DNA of 64,000 nt from Coffea arabica (lineage: Eukaryota; Streptophyta; Magnoliopsida; Gentianales; Rubiaceae). The stretch's first letter is position 1. Each line of letters opens with the position of its first letter. This document shows, piece by piece, positions 1 to 8,984 of this stretch. The stretch spans positions 13,844,001-13,908,000 of the forward strand of contig NC_092312.1 of assembly GCF_036785885.1 (NCBI RefSeq). Direction: 5' to 3'. Under the pieces are notes generated by a model. That model made no database searches. It saw only the letters and a list, made by a program, of their open reading frames with translations, and was not told where the DNA came from. The translations under genes and the position numbers were made by a program.

Positions 1-1180
1 GTATTGATTTCTTGCTATATATGCATTTTTATTGAATTGATCTTTCTTTATTTTTTTTTGTATCCATGAGTCCGTAGTTTCAAACACTATTAATTTTGGT
101 TTACTAAATCATTAATTCTGCGTTGATTTTTTAATTAATCAACTCATAGCTTTTGCTATTTCTATTATTTGGCTTGATTTGTTAATAGTTCTAAAAAGTT
201 GACAATTTTAATTTTTTTAATCTTTTGGTATTCCACATTTTTAGCATATACATTTAAGTTTTATAATCAGTTATATTTTTTGAATTTCTTCATTGCTCAT
301 TATGTTTTCTCCTTTATATACAAATTTCTTAGCAACTTATTACAGGCCAAATTTTTTTTTTTTGCCACAAGCATAGATTTGGAAAAGTGCTTGGTTTTCT
401 TTATATAGTCCTTTTACAATCATGACCAGTTGCTATTTATGTGGATATCTTTTTTTTTTTTCCTTTAAAGGATTTTCCTTTTTAATTTTTTTTCTTTATA
501 TTTTTTAGGAAACAATCGAATATTAATATACTCCCCAATATATTTACTTTTCTCACATGATACTTTTCCATCACTGGATTAAGATTTGTTGACAACTAAT
601 GATCATTGTTTTATGCGAGAGTAACTATTTTTATTTCATTTAGTTTCATGGTTTGTCATATATTTAGTATCTCAAATTTAACAATTTTTTTTTAATTTTA
701 GTTCTTTTGTCTCCGTATTCATCTAAAAATAAAAAATTTTGAAAAAAAAAATGCCCTTGCGAATGCAAAGTTTACTTAACCAACTATTAGAGTAGCCACC
801 AAGAAATAACCAACTATTAGAGTGGCCACGAAGAAAGTTTTAAAACTCTATTTGGATGTAAGTCAAGAGATCAAATTGTTTGGCCCGCATTCTAATATCC
901 AGGCTCTTCTAGAAAATTTTATCAATGGGTGCGTAGACACCGGTCTGTATTGGTGGTGGTTCACCGGGTTCTCCTTGACCTCTTTAGGTTCCTCATTTTT
1001 TTAGCATAGAGTAGAAGTAAATGTAGAATAGAATCTATCGTGTTGACAAAACAAAAATGCACATTTTACTAAGGGGTTATCCAATAATACTTGCCAATTG
1101 TCATTAATATTTCCTTGCTGTCGCTTAAATTTCCAAACAGCTAAAATTGCAGTTTCTGTCCTGCTTGTGTTCATGCGCAC
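1..1180. other. AT-rich intergenic DNA
   Basis: This stretch is very AT-rich, with many short T and A runs. The short open frames in it (for example 199-408 and 822-1004) match no protein family I recognise and have no sign of exon structure. I see no transposon ends here. Confidence 0.6.
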
Positions 1181-1187
1181 TATAAAG
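1181..1187 (+). promoter_or_regulatory. Putative TATA box of the inhibitor gene
   Basis: TATAAAG lies 63 bases before the ATG at 1244, a plausible core-promoter distance for a short 5' leader. Assignment rests on motif and position only. Confidence 0.45.
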
Positions 1188-1243
1188 AGTACCATTCGTT
1201 TTAGCAAAATTATGCCTGATCATATTAAAAAAAAAGGGGGGAG

Positions 1244-1804
1244 ATGGACTTGTCCTTATCATTATCAATTTTCCTTTCACTTCTTTTTCAGAAGTGTAGC
1301 GTTCCAGCATTGGCGGCTACCACCAACGAGCCTCCAGATGCCTTGATCTATGTCGTTTGCTTTCAGACAAAAAATGAATCGCTTTGTCAAGAAGCTTTAA
1401 GATCATATCCTCTACCCCCTGAAGGCTTAGATTTTAAGATTCTTTGCCAAGCTTCAATTGCTGTGTCAAATGCTGATGCCAAGTCAACATACAACTTGAT
1501 CGGCTCACTTAAAAGAAATGAATCAGATCCCAAGATCCTGCATGAATTAGACTTGTGCTTGTATGCTTATGAACTGAGTATTAGAGGCATTGCAAAAGCC
1601 AACAACTCCTTGATTGCTCGTGACTATGATGGGCTCTATAAAATTGCAGTCAATAACCAGGTAATCGAAAGTAATTGTGAGACGGGATTTGTAGAAAAGG
1701 GTCTGGATGAACCAATCCAACTTAAAGAGGCCGGAAAAAAGTTTCAAGATCTTGGCGATATTACTGTGGTTATTGCAAAACATCTAAAGGATATGAAGCA
1801 TTAA
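1244..1804 (+). CDS. Pectinesterase/invertase inhibitor (PMEI domain)
   Basis: This is an intronless 186-residue protein, the normal size for plant pectin methylesterase or invertase inhibitors. These are secreted four-helix proteins that bind and block cell-wall pectin methylesterases or acid/vacuolar invertases. Residues 1-25 form a hydrophobic signal peptide ending near Ala-Leu-Ala. The family's four paired cysteines are visible as C39/C48 (the N-terminal hairpin, within VVCFQTKNESLC) and C105/C145, with an extra C68. The C-terminal part (EPIQLKEA...FQDL) is repeated in two broken copies downstream, so this is the intact member of a small tandem array. The ATG at 1244 gives the signal peptide directly. 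Sequence alone does not say whether the target is a pectinesterase or an invertase. Confidence 0.85.
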   Translation: MDLSLSLSIFLSLLFQKCSVPALAATTNEPPDALIYVVCFQTKNESLCQEALRSYPLPPEGLDFKILCQASIAVSNADAKSTYNLIGSLKRNESDPKILHELDLCLYAYELSIRGIAKANNSLIARDYDGLYKIAVNNQVIESNCETGFVEKGLDEPIQLKEAGKKFQDLGDITVVIAKHLKDMKH

Positions 1805-2150
1805 ATGCAGATCTTATCTAGGCATTTCATAGTATTTTATAGAAGAATCTTGTCCTCCGAACTTATTTTATGTAAGGGTAGGCATGGAGCCGTTCTTGGT
1901 CAATTATCTATCTATGGCTATGCTTAAACTCCAATATTTTAAAGTTTTTTTTGGTAGAAACTCTTAATTTCTTAAGGCTCTTATTGTTTACAGAAGGAAG
2001 ATATCTTCTATTGTTTGCAAATAATTTAAATTTCAACGAGAATTGTTTCACATAGTACATATTAATTAGAAGTATCCAAAAAAAGACATATATAGTAACA
2101 AAAAATTAACAATATCAATATTTAAGCCATAGTTTTTATTATAGGTGATT
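1805..2150. other. Spacer between inhibitor copies
   Basis: This holds the 3' flank of the intact inhibitor gene and AT-rich DNA. I looked for the N-terminal half of the second inhibitor copy here and did not find it. Confidence 0.5.
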
Positions 2151-2175
2151 TTTTTACTGCGAGTCGAACAAACAC

Positions 2176-2373
2176 TTGATTGCTTTTGAATATGAAGACC
2201 TCTAGTGGAAAGCAATTAACATTGACAGTGCCGAAGCTAATTGCAAGATGAAATTTAACATTAGTGGTGCGGATGAACCAATCCAACTTATAGAGGCCAG
2301 TCAAAGGTTTCTGGATTTTGGTAGTATTAATATTGCCATTGCAGAACGTCTCTGGGGAAGACATGAGTATTAG
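2176..2373 (+). pseudogene. PMEI-domain pseudogene, C-terminal fragment
   Basis: In one frame this encodes a recognisable relative of the last third of the inhibitor at 1244-1804. It starts at the LIARDYDGL-like segment (here LIAFEYEDL), retains the fourth conserved Cys (EANCKMKF) and the DEPIQLIEASQRF block, and ends at TAG 2371-2373. An in-frame TAG at 2203-2205 breaks it, and the signal peptide and first cysteine pair are absent. It is a truncated tandem duplicate, not a functional gene. Confidence 0.75.
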
Positions 2374-2496
2374 TTTCTTTGAATCTGTGTAATCTAGTTA
2401 ATGATGCATTATCTGCTTAACAAAATCTAGTATTTTCTTTTTGATTGAACAAAATGGTAGTGCAAGTATTTAAGATCTTCCTCGTGATATTCTTTT

Positions 2497-2650
2497 GTTT
2501 TATTTTTTCCTTCCACCCTACATTCTTTCTGCTCCTAACTCTCAGATACAGGATTTGAATCATGAACCTGATAGCGGGAAACATTCCAAGCTCATTCGTT
2601 CGTTCCCTTTAATATTTAATCAACCAAGTTATCCAATAACTTTATAAGCA
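2497..2650 (-). repeat. Probable degraded tRNA-type SINE
   Basis: A T-run followed by CCTTCCACCCTAC, then a region that on the minus strand has a B-box-like GATTCAAATCC and a TAACTTGGTTGAT box-A-like stretch. The same layout recurs at about 4378-4540, which supports a repeat family. No clean target duplication was found, and the limits are approximate. Confidence 0.4.
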
Positions 2651-2959
2651 TCAAATTGACATCATCAGACTTTTTTTTTTCCCCTTTTGTGATGGTAACA
2701 GTTGCACAAGGAGCCTTTTCTCGTGGAAAATTTGAATTATGTCGGTGGAGGTGAGGCTGATCCAAAATCTATTGTCATTATTGTTTCGCACGAACTGCAA
2801 ACCTGCACGTAACTTGGCTTCATAATATTCTGCAATGCAACCTTTCTTTCAAAAAAAAGGGGTCTAGACTGCATTGCAGTCCTTGCTTGCTTAAGTATCG
2901 GAGAGAAGATGAGACCCACATTTTTTTTTTGGTTCTTGACACAACAGCAACAATCAAAT

Positions 2960-3120
2960 CAAGGCAACTGTAATCCTCTCGTTGCTGCATTGCATAAATC
3001 TGTGAGATTTGTTTATGATACACGAAACATTAAGCTGTGTGAGGGGGGAGGGTTGGGTTGGGTGGTACGGGGGGAGGGAGTGTAAGCAAGAGGTCTCGGG
3101 TTCGAGTCCTCCCGCTTACA

Positions 3121-3155
<35 letters not shown>

Positions 3156-3581
3156 GTGTGATCAAATTCTCAGATCAAATCCTATACCACCTCGTGGTTA
3201 TGATCGTAAGATCCTTTGCAAAAAATTGCTGGACGTGTCAAATGCTGCTGCCGAGTAAGCATGCAACCTGATCAGCTCACTTCTGAACAATCAAACAGAT
3301 TCCAGAATCCGGGTGTCAATTAGACCAGTGCTTGGGTGACTACAAATCCACCATTGGACTCATTGGTGAGTCCCGCAAGTTATTGATTGCTCGTGACCAC
3401 TAAGTCCCTCAAAAACAAAGCCGTTGATATTGTTGATGCTGAAATTAAGTGTGAGAGGGGTTTCAATGACACTGGTCTGGCTGAACCAATCGAACTTACA
3501 GAGGCTAGTAACAGGTTTCAAGATTTGTGTAGTATTATTGTGGCCATAGCAAAATGTCTCAGTCGGCGGAAAAAATTATAG
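2960..3581 (+). pseudogene. PMEI-domain pseudogene interrupted by a SINE
   Basis: This is the third member of the inhibitor array. Reading from about 2969 the frame gives a segment like the first conserved hairpin (VYDTRNIKLC, with the first Cys replaced by Tyr). It is then cut by a SINE (3042-3150) and resumes as LCDQILRSNPIPPRGYDRKILC. Further lesions are an in-frame TAA at 3256-3258, a frame change before LDQCLGDYKSTIGL, another stop after LIARDH, and a further frame change before the last block (CERGFNDTGLAEPIEL...). The frame ends at 3581. All four helical segments of the family can be traced, so this was once a complete copy. Removing the SINE and one target copy restores continuity across the insertion point only. 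Confidence 0.8.
3042..3150 (+). mobile_element. tRNA-derived SINE with target-site duplication
   Basis: A short G-rich head is followed by a RNA polymerase III B-box (GGGTTCGAGTCC) near 3095 and a run of about 30 A residues. It is bracketed by the 10-bp direct repeat AAGCTGTGTG at 3032-3041 and 3151-3160. Direct repeats plus a poly(A) tail are the products of LINE-driven target-primed insertion. The body is only about 80 bp, so it is either a very short family or 5'-truncated. Confidence 0.8.
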
Positions 3582-3599
3582 TACTTATAAATCTATGCA

Positions 3600-4377
3600 A
3601 GCTGAGTTACATAGTTCATGCATCGAATGGATATATTGTTCCTGTGTTTTTCTTTATTTTGACAGAAAAGAATGTTAGGAACAAATAATTTCCAATAGTC
3701 TGATGGTAGTGGTTATTTGCACTCTCTATTCTCTAAGCTGTTTTACAAGTAATCTGTGAAGTATGATAATAAAAGTAATCATGAATTTGTTATATTGGTT
3801 CAGGCAAAATGGGAGAGAAATTTCTGTAGTTATATAATTGGGCAATTAGATGTCTTGAACAAAATCAAAGCTAGAAAATCTAATGCCACAACAAGATGCC
3901 TCAATTAGTTTCTATAAAGCGAATAAGTGCAATTCGTTCAAAAAGTTAAAAAAGGAACCTCCAACTCCCTGTTGAGTTACATGTTGTGGACAAATATAAC
4001 CGAAAAGAAAAAGGAAAAAAAAACTGTTCTGCTCTTGAACCCCGGACTGTATCCCTTCTTAATTTTAACACTCTCCAGCACTCTCCCTCCAAATTCCAAT
4101 GGCTTCTCACGGCCAGCCCCAGCCCGATCCCCTGTACCTTTGTTTCCGAATGCTTCACCAAATTTGACTAACAGCAACAAGTATCATTATCCACCAAGCA
4201 GGCAAGAACTTATATCCAATTGTTTTGACATTGAATCAATCCGGTACTTCAAGTTCAAAAAAGGAAAAAAAAAAAGAAGATATAGGCAGACCTTTAATAT
4301 TTTGATTTGGAAAATTGACATAAAAATTGGTGAGTTTAAGGTGTAAAAACTATTTCAATTGTGTGCAATTAATCAAG
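3600..4377. other. Intergenic DNA, no gene recognised
   Basis: The region contains A-rich patches and an open frame at 3927-4346 with biased composition and no family resemblance. The segment near 4020-4070 has a weak B-box-like sequence next to an A-run on the minus strand and may be an old SINE fragment, but I could not define its ends. Confidence 0.45.
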
Positions 4378-4540
4378 TTTTTTTTCCCATCTCCCACCTC
4401 TTCCACCCTACAGCAAGCTAGGTACTCGATTCGAATTTTAAACTTGATAGTGGAGAAAACTCTGATAACCCTCCCCCGGCTACTGTGAGTTAGTTGAATA
4501 TTGATTCTCAATCCAATTAATTGAATTTAATATTTAAACA
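4378..4540 (-). repeat. Probable degraded tRNA-type SINE, second copy
   Basis: T-run, then CTTCCACCCTAC and a minus-strand B-box-like AATTCGAATCGAG, in the same order as the copy at 2497-2650. The shared arrangement and orientation support one repeat family. Boundaries and target duplication were not resolved. Confidence 0.4.
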
Positions 4541-5136
4541 AAGGCTAATGCAAGTTGGTTTAGTTGACAAGAACGGATTACTTTTTCGCAAAAAATAGTA
4601 TGTTCGAATATGTTTTTCAATAAATTTCATAGAGTTTCACAATAATTTCATTTTTCTCCAATTTTTGTGTTTGAAATAGGACTAGCCACATATATGTTAT
4701 TTCTTATCCATAATTCACTATTGATCATCTCATTTACCTTAATATCTATTTAAATTTATTTTATTAATATTAAAATTTTTGAGTATAAAGAACGAATTTT
4801 TCTTCAAAAAGTTTTATCAATAAAATTTTTGAAACTATTTGTCGAGGTTCGTATATCTAAAAGTGTGGGTAAAATGAAATTGAGAGTTGTGCTGTTTTAA
4901 TCTTATTACTATGACTTGAATATATTTTTGGGAGAATTGTAATTTTGATCCCCAATCTATAGTGCATGTGTGGAATTATCCCCAATCTATTTCGAAAATC
5001 AATTTTGGTCCCCAATCTATTCAATTTTGCGCTAAAGTGGACAATTGACGGAATCTCTTCAATTTCAATCGGAACTAAGTCACGTGAGATCACGTGCCGG
5101 CACCTAAAACCCTTTTTCAATTTTTTAATTTCTAAA

Positions 5137-5445
5137 TAACATTTTTTAATATTTTCAGCTTTATTAAACAAAGACATGCAAAGGTTAATCTCACAATCCG
5201 AACTACTCCTCTTGTTGGCCACTGCCTTCAAACCCCCAAAACCCACAGCACGAGTAAGAAGCTCAGCTTGGCCTCCAAGTCCAAGTCTCGTTCCTGCCTC
5301 CATTAGTAATAGAGATATCTGCAATCAACGCCAGAGACGGACCTAGTTCAACTCTCCTGCACAAACAACAGGAGCAGCAGCAGCAATACTACTTCATAAG
5401 CAAGCAAGCAAGCAGCCGAGAGAGAAGAGCGGATGATGATAATTG
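5137..5445. other. Possible second captured fragment in the Pack-MULE
   Basis: This internal segment is richer in GC than its surroundings. Its minus strand has an open frame of unrepetitive composition (including GGQAELLTRAVGFGGLKAVA). The plus strand has CAG/CAA repeats and AAGC repeats at its right end. I do not recognise the source gene. It may be a captured exon or untranslated region. Confidence 0.35.
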
Positions 5446-6147
5446 GAAATCAATGGGATTATACAGACCAAATGATCAAAGGAATTATACTGGTAAGTAT
5501 ATTCTTTCCCTATTAGCCATTCTTCACCGTTGAACTGGAATGAGCATTCATTGAACCACTAGTATATTATTGGTAGGTCATGCTTACGGCTAGAACCGAC
5601 ACTTCATCAGTAACTATAGAATGGGCCTTGTCTCTTTTGCTCAACCACCCGAGGTGCTAGAGAAAGCTCAAGCTAAATTGGATGCTCAAGTAGGGATTGA
5701 TCGATTGGTCGACAAACATGATCTATCCAATCTTCCTTATCTTCATAACATTATTTTAGAAACACTTCAGTTGTACCCAGCAGCACCAATGCTAATGCCA
5801 CATGAGTCGTCCGATAACTATAAAATTGGGGGATACAATATTCTGCGAGGCACAATTTTGCTAGTTAATGCATGGGCAGTTCACAGGGACCCAAACGTAT
5901 GGGATGATCCAACAAGCTTCAAGCCAGAGAGATTCGAAGGCTTGCAGGTTTAGCCATCAAAGTTGATTCCATTTGGGATGGGAAGGAGATCTTGCCCTAG
6001 TTCTGGCCTAACACAGCGGGTGGTGGGTTTGGCCTTGGGATCTCTAATTCAGAGTTATGATTGGAAAAGAATTGGCGAGGAGGAAATTGATCTGGCTGAA
6101 GGGACAGGAGTGTTCATGCCAAAAGCCAAACCACTAGAAAAAGCGTG
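5446..6147 (+). pseudogene. Cytochrome P450 fragment (CYP81-like), captured
   Basis: This is the C-terminal third of a plant P450, a heme monooxygenase normally anchored in the ER. In order it shows YTDQMIKGIIL, an 84-bp intron (5493-5576, GTAAGT...TAG), the I-helix region ([15 protein letters not shown], with AGTDTS changed to ARTDTS), the K-helix (ETLQ where ExxR is invariant), the PERF region, and the heme loop [13 protein letters not shown] (usual CPG changed to CPS). It then runs to the usual C-terminus. A frameshift near 5650 ([10 protein letters not shown]), a stop at 5951-5953 and the lost ExxR Arg exclude P450 activity. The N-terminal two thirds are absent. CYP81 assignment is from memory of the family and is tentative. 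Confidence 0.85.
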
Positions 6148-6364
6148 TTTTAGAAATAAAAAATTGAAAAAGGGGTTTTAAGTGCCGGCACGTGATCTCA
6201 CGCGACTTAGTTCCGATTGAAATTGAAGAGATTCCGTCAATTGTCCACTTTAGCGCAAAATTGAATAGATTGGGGACTAAAATTGATTTTCGAAATAGAT
6301 TGGGGATAATTCTGAGCATACACTATAGATTGGGGACCAAAATTACAATTCTCCCTATATTTTT

Positions 6365-6973
6365 AGTACTTGGAACATTATCCTCTATCTCATATGATGC
6401 TAAACAACAGTGGCACCTAAAGATGTACTTTTAACAATAATAGATGGGAGATGTCATTACACTCATATTTTGGATGGAGTTAGATCTTTTTTTTTTTCTT
6501 AATGCAAAGCTTGTCTTCATTGTCAAAATTTAGATTTTTTAAGCAGTTGAGATCCTCTATGCCACTACTCGGTGCCAATCCAGTGCCCATCCCACTTATC
6601 ACATGATGATAGAAGAAATTTAAATAAACAATACATGACAAATTAAATAAATAGGACACTTAGCATAAATATAGAAATGACACTGAATTGCCACTGAAAA
6701 AGTAGCACTGAGGATCCCGTGTGTTTTCCAAGTGTAAATAATCTCTAAAGTTTAGGGTGTAAACTGCGATTAATTAACACTATTCATTGTTATTCTGTTT
6801 TTACGATTGCCATCTAAGTCAACGCTAGCTCTTGCCAAATCAACCGGTAAGATTAGAGCTTTTTTTTTTTTTTTGGTTTCTAGGAATCATCAAATACTGT
6901 ATAGCACAATTTATACCTTATTTCTCAAAAAATTCAAATGGTTAAAGCAAGGAGGGTGGATGTCTCTAATTAC
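6365..6973. other. Spacer where the OMT second exon should lie
   Basis: This is AT-rich DNA between the Pack-MULE and the O-methyltransferase exon. I read the minus strand for the expected C-terminal exon (catalytic His region HDW, then the conserved GKVI block) and found no trace. No other gene is seen. Confidence 0.55.
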
Positions 6974-7717
6974 CTTGAGTAAGATTGCATTATCAGGAGG
7001 TACCATCTCTAGCATATTCCCTGCAACAAAGTCCAAGTTCTCAGTTCTCTGTTGGTTGGACACCACATGTGGGAGATCACATACAAGACATTCTAAGTTG
7101 GGAAAATTTTGGGCAATGGCCTTAACAAATTCACCAGTGCCTCCTCCAACATCAACTAAAGATGTTAGGTCCTCAAACACAGACTTGCATTGGGTCATCA
7201 CCACCTCAACGATTAAACTAGAGTCACCAGCCATGGCTTCATTAAAGATTTTCCCAAATTGAGGTTCTGCAGCAGCATAAGACCAGAAGTTTTTCCCATG
7301 TGCTGTATCAAATGGAGAGGGATCATCGTTCTTGAACCACTCAGTCAAGAAATTCCAGGGCTTCAGTGCAATAGGATCGCTCACATAATATAGAAATGCC
7401 CTCATATTGAAAGGCTCATTCTTTAAAAGAAGACGGCCTGTAGTAGAGAGCGAATAACCTTCATTTTGCCGGACAAAGAAGCCAGCATTTGATAAGAATC
7501 GCATTAAGCGATGGATGTGGATAGATTTAGAAGGGTTGATTGGGAGGGCAGAAATGAGGCCAGAAAGCGTGATGGGCTTCCCATGTTGAGCAATGACATC
7601 TGGGATTCCCAATTCAATTGCACATTTTAGAGATGCACATTTTCTGAAGTTGAATATTTGGCTCCCTGCATAGTCTTGAGCTTCACGAAGCTCAACAAGA
7701 TTCTCAACCTTTTCCAT
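6974..7717 (-). pseudogene. Class II O-methyltransferase, first exon only
   Basis: The open frame encodes residues 1-248 of a plant COMT-type S-adenosylmethionine-dependent O-methyltransferase, which methylates hydroxyls of phenolics or alkaloids in the cytosol. The N-terminal dimerisation/winged-helix region (about 20-100) and the SAM-binding glycine loop LVDVGGGTG (187-195) are intact. The exon ends at AILLK followed by a consensus donor (AAG|GTAATTAG), exactly where such genes have their intron. The remaining ~110 residues, with the catalytic His, are not found downstream. There are no stops or frameshifts in the exon. The gene is therefore truncated in its genomic context, or its second exon was moved by a rearrangement near the adjacent Pack-MULE. 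The substrate cannot be inferred. Confidence 0.75.
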
Positions 7718-7789
7718 TCTTAGAACTTTTGGAATTACATGGAGTTAGGCTACTTAATCGCTCTACAAGTTGAACAAACACCATTTCCA

Positions 7790-7797
7790 TATTTATA
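7790..7797 (-). promoter_or_regulatory. Putative TATA box of the OMT gene
   Basis: TATAAATA on the minus strand, about 75 bases before the ATG at 7717. It suggests the 5' end of this gene is preserved even though its 3' exon is missing. Confidence 0.5.
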
Positions 7798-7853
7798 GAG
7801 GAATAATGCAAAAGGAATTGTCGCTTATAACTCCATGCATATAAAAGTGGCTA

Positions 7854-8140
7854 CTCTTTTTCCGTCCCATTGTTAATGTTATGTTTTCACTTTTTGAATA
7901 TTCAAAATGAGAGTAATTTTCTAAAGGTTAACATAATATTTTATTAGCTCTCCCACTTACTTAACCATTTGAAAAAGTTACATTTTTCACCTGCCAATGC
8001 ATTACTCATACTTTTAAATTTTGAATTTGAGGATAGTATTGTAAAATCACACAAATCTACCTTATTCGGACACAATAATTACATATTCCCTTAAAAAGTT
8101 AGTTTCCTGAAAAAATGACTCAAATATAGGACAGAAGAAG
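7854..8140. mobile_element. Stowaway-like MITE, degenerate
   Basis: This 287-bp segment starts CTCTTTTTCCGTCCCATT after TA and ends with a diverged complement (GGACAGAAGAAG). Both ends resemble the CTCCCTCCGTCCC ends of Stowaway (Tc1/mariner) MITEs. The right target base pair reads TT rather than TA, so the element is old or the end slightly misplaced. Confidence 0.5.
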
Positions 8141-8984
8141 TTTTATTTGTATTGAAAATGTAGAATGTTTGTTTGGCTTTTACGTTTTCAAAAATTAGAA
8201 GTTCTTTCCAAAAGCATTTTGTGGGCTCTTTAAGAATCAGCTTTTTCAAATTAATAACCCAATATAATAACTAAAAAAAAAAGAAAAAGAGAAAAAGTCA
8301 GCTCTTAAATGGTGAGGGTGTAGTTCGAACTTCCAAAAAGAATCAGCTTTTATTTTAAAGAAATCATATTTTCCATGAAGACCATACAGTTGTACAAAAC
8401 TCTTAAATTGTACTAAACAGCCATCCCTGCAAGTGAACTCCATCCATGTCTTACAAAGCAATTACAAATTACAAATCCCAATAAAGATTTAGTCAATAAT
8501 AACCAGCCGGAACAGATTGTGTCATGAGCTCACCGCCAAAAAACCGGCATCAATCAACAACAAATGGACCAAATTTACAGAATTGTCCACCTACTTCAAG
8601 TGCTAATAGGGGACCAAAGTTTACTGTTCATATCTCAAACTCCAATGTTTATTATTGTTAAGCTTGAGATTAAGATATTCAGTATTTTTTTTTAAAGATA
8701 GATATTCAGTTTTATAAATAAATACCTGACTGAGGACAGCAGGCAGGAACGGTTGCAGGGTTTTTGTCATTTTACATAGCGCGTAACTTTGGTTGCACAC
8801 AGCGTAACTTTGTTTGTACAACGTGTAACTTTAGTACAAAAATTTGCGAACCCCACACATGTTGTGAAAATCGATATACAATTTGTGATTTGGACCACAC
8901 ATTTTTTTTGGCCAAAATCTGGCCGTTGATTGTTCAGGGACGGTCATTCTGATGACCATCCCTGCCCTTTGTGCCCCGACTGAA
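8141..8984. other. Intergenic DNA with short repeats
   Basis: No gene is seen. A short motif GCGTAACTTTG-like is repeated three times at about 8780-8832. A 10-bp stem around six bases (8937-8962, GGGACGGTCA...TGACCATCCC) forms a hairpin. These look like worn transposon ends. Confidence 0.4.

Larger units (their letters stand above)
4930..6355. mobile_element. Pack-MULE (Mutator-like element) carrying a P450 fragment
   Basis: The element is 1,426 bp with long terminal inverted repeats, 4930-5136 and 6148-6355, about 95% alike by eye and beginning GGGAGAATTGTAATTTTG at both ends. It is flanked by a perfect 9-bp direct repeat TATATTTTT (4921-4929 and 6356-6364), the signature target duplication of Mutator superfamily elements. 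It has no transposase. The interior holds an unidentified GC-richer stretch (5137-5445) and a cytochrome P450 fragment with its intron (about 5446-6147). A MULE without transposase that carries host gene pieces is by definition a Pack-MULE. The two repeats are still very similar, so the insertion is fairly young. Confidence 0.9.

Noticed and set aside
3085-3121. tRNA-like sequence with a good B-box
   Set aside because: There is no foldable acceptor/anticodon structure. The poly(A) run and target duplication show it is a SINE, not a tRNA gene.
3927-4346. Plus-strand open frame of 139 codons
   Set aside because: Low-complexity Lys/Pro/Ser composition, no family motifs, no promoter or splice context.
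4857-5324. Minus-strand open frame of 155 codons
   Set aside because: Most of it is the left inverted repeat of the Pack-MULE; only its first part could reflect captured coding DNA, reported separately.
6807-7262. Plus-strand open frame of 151 codons
   Set aside because: It is the antisense shadow of the O-methyltransferase exon and begins without an ATG.
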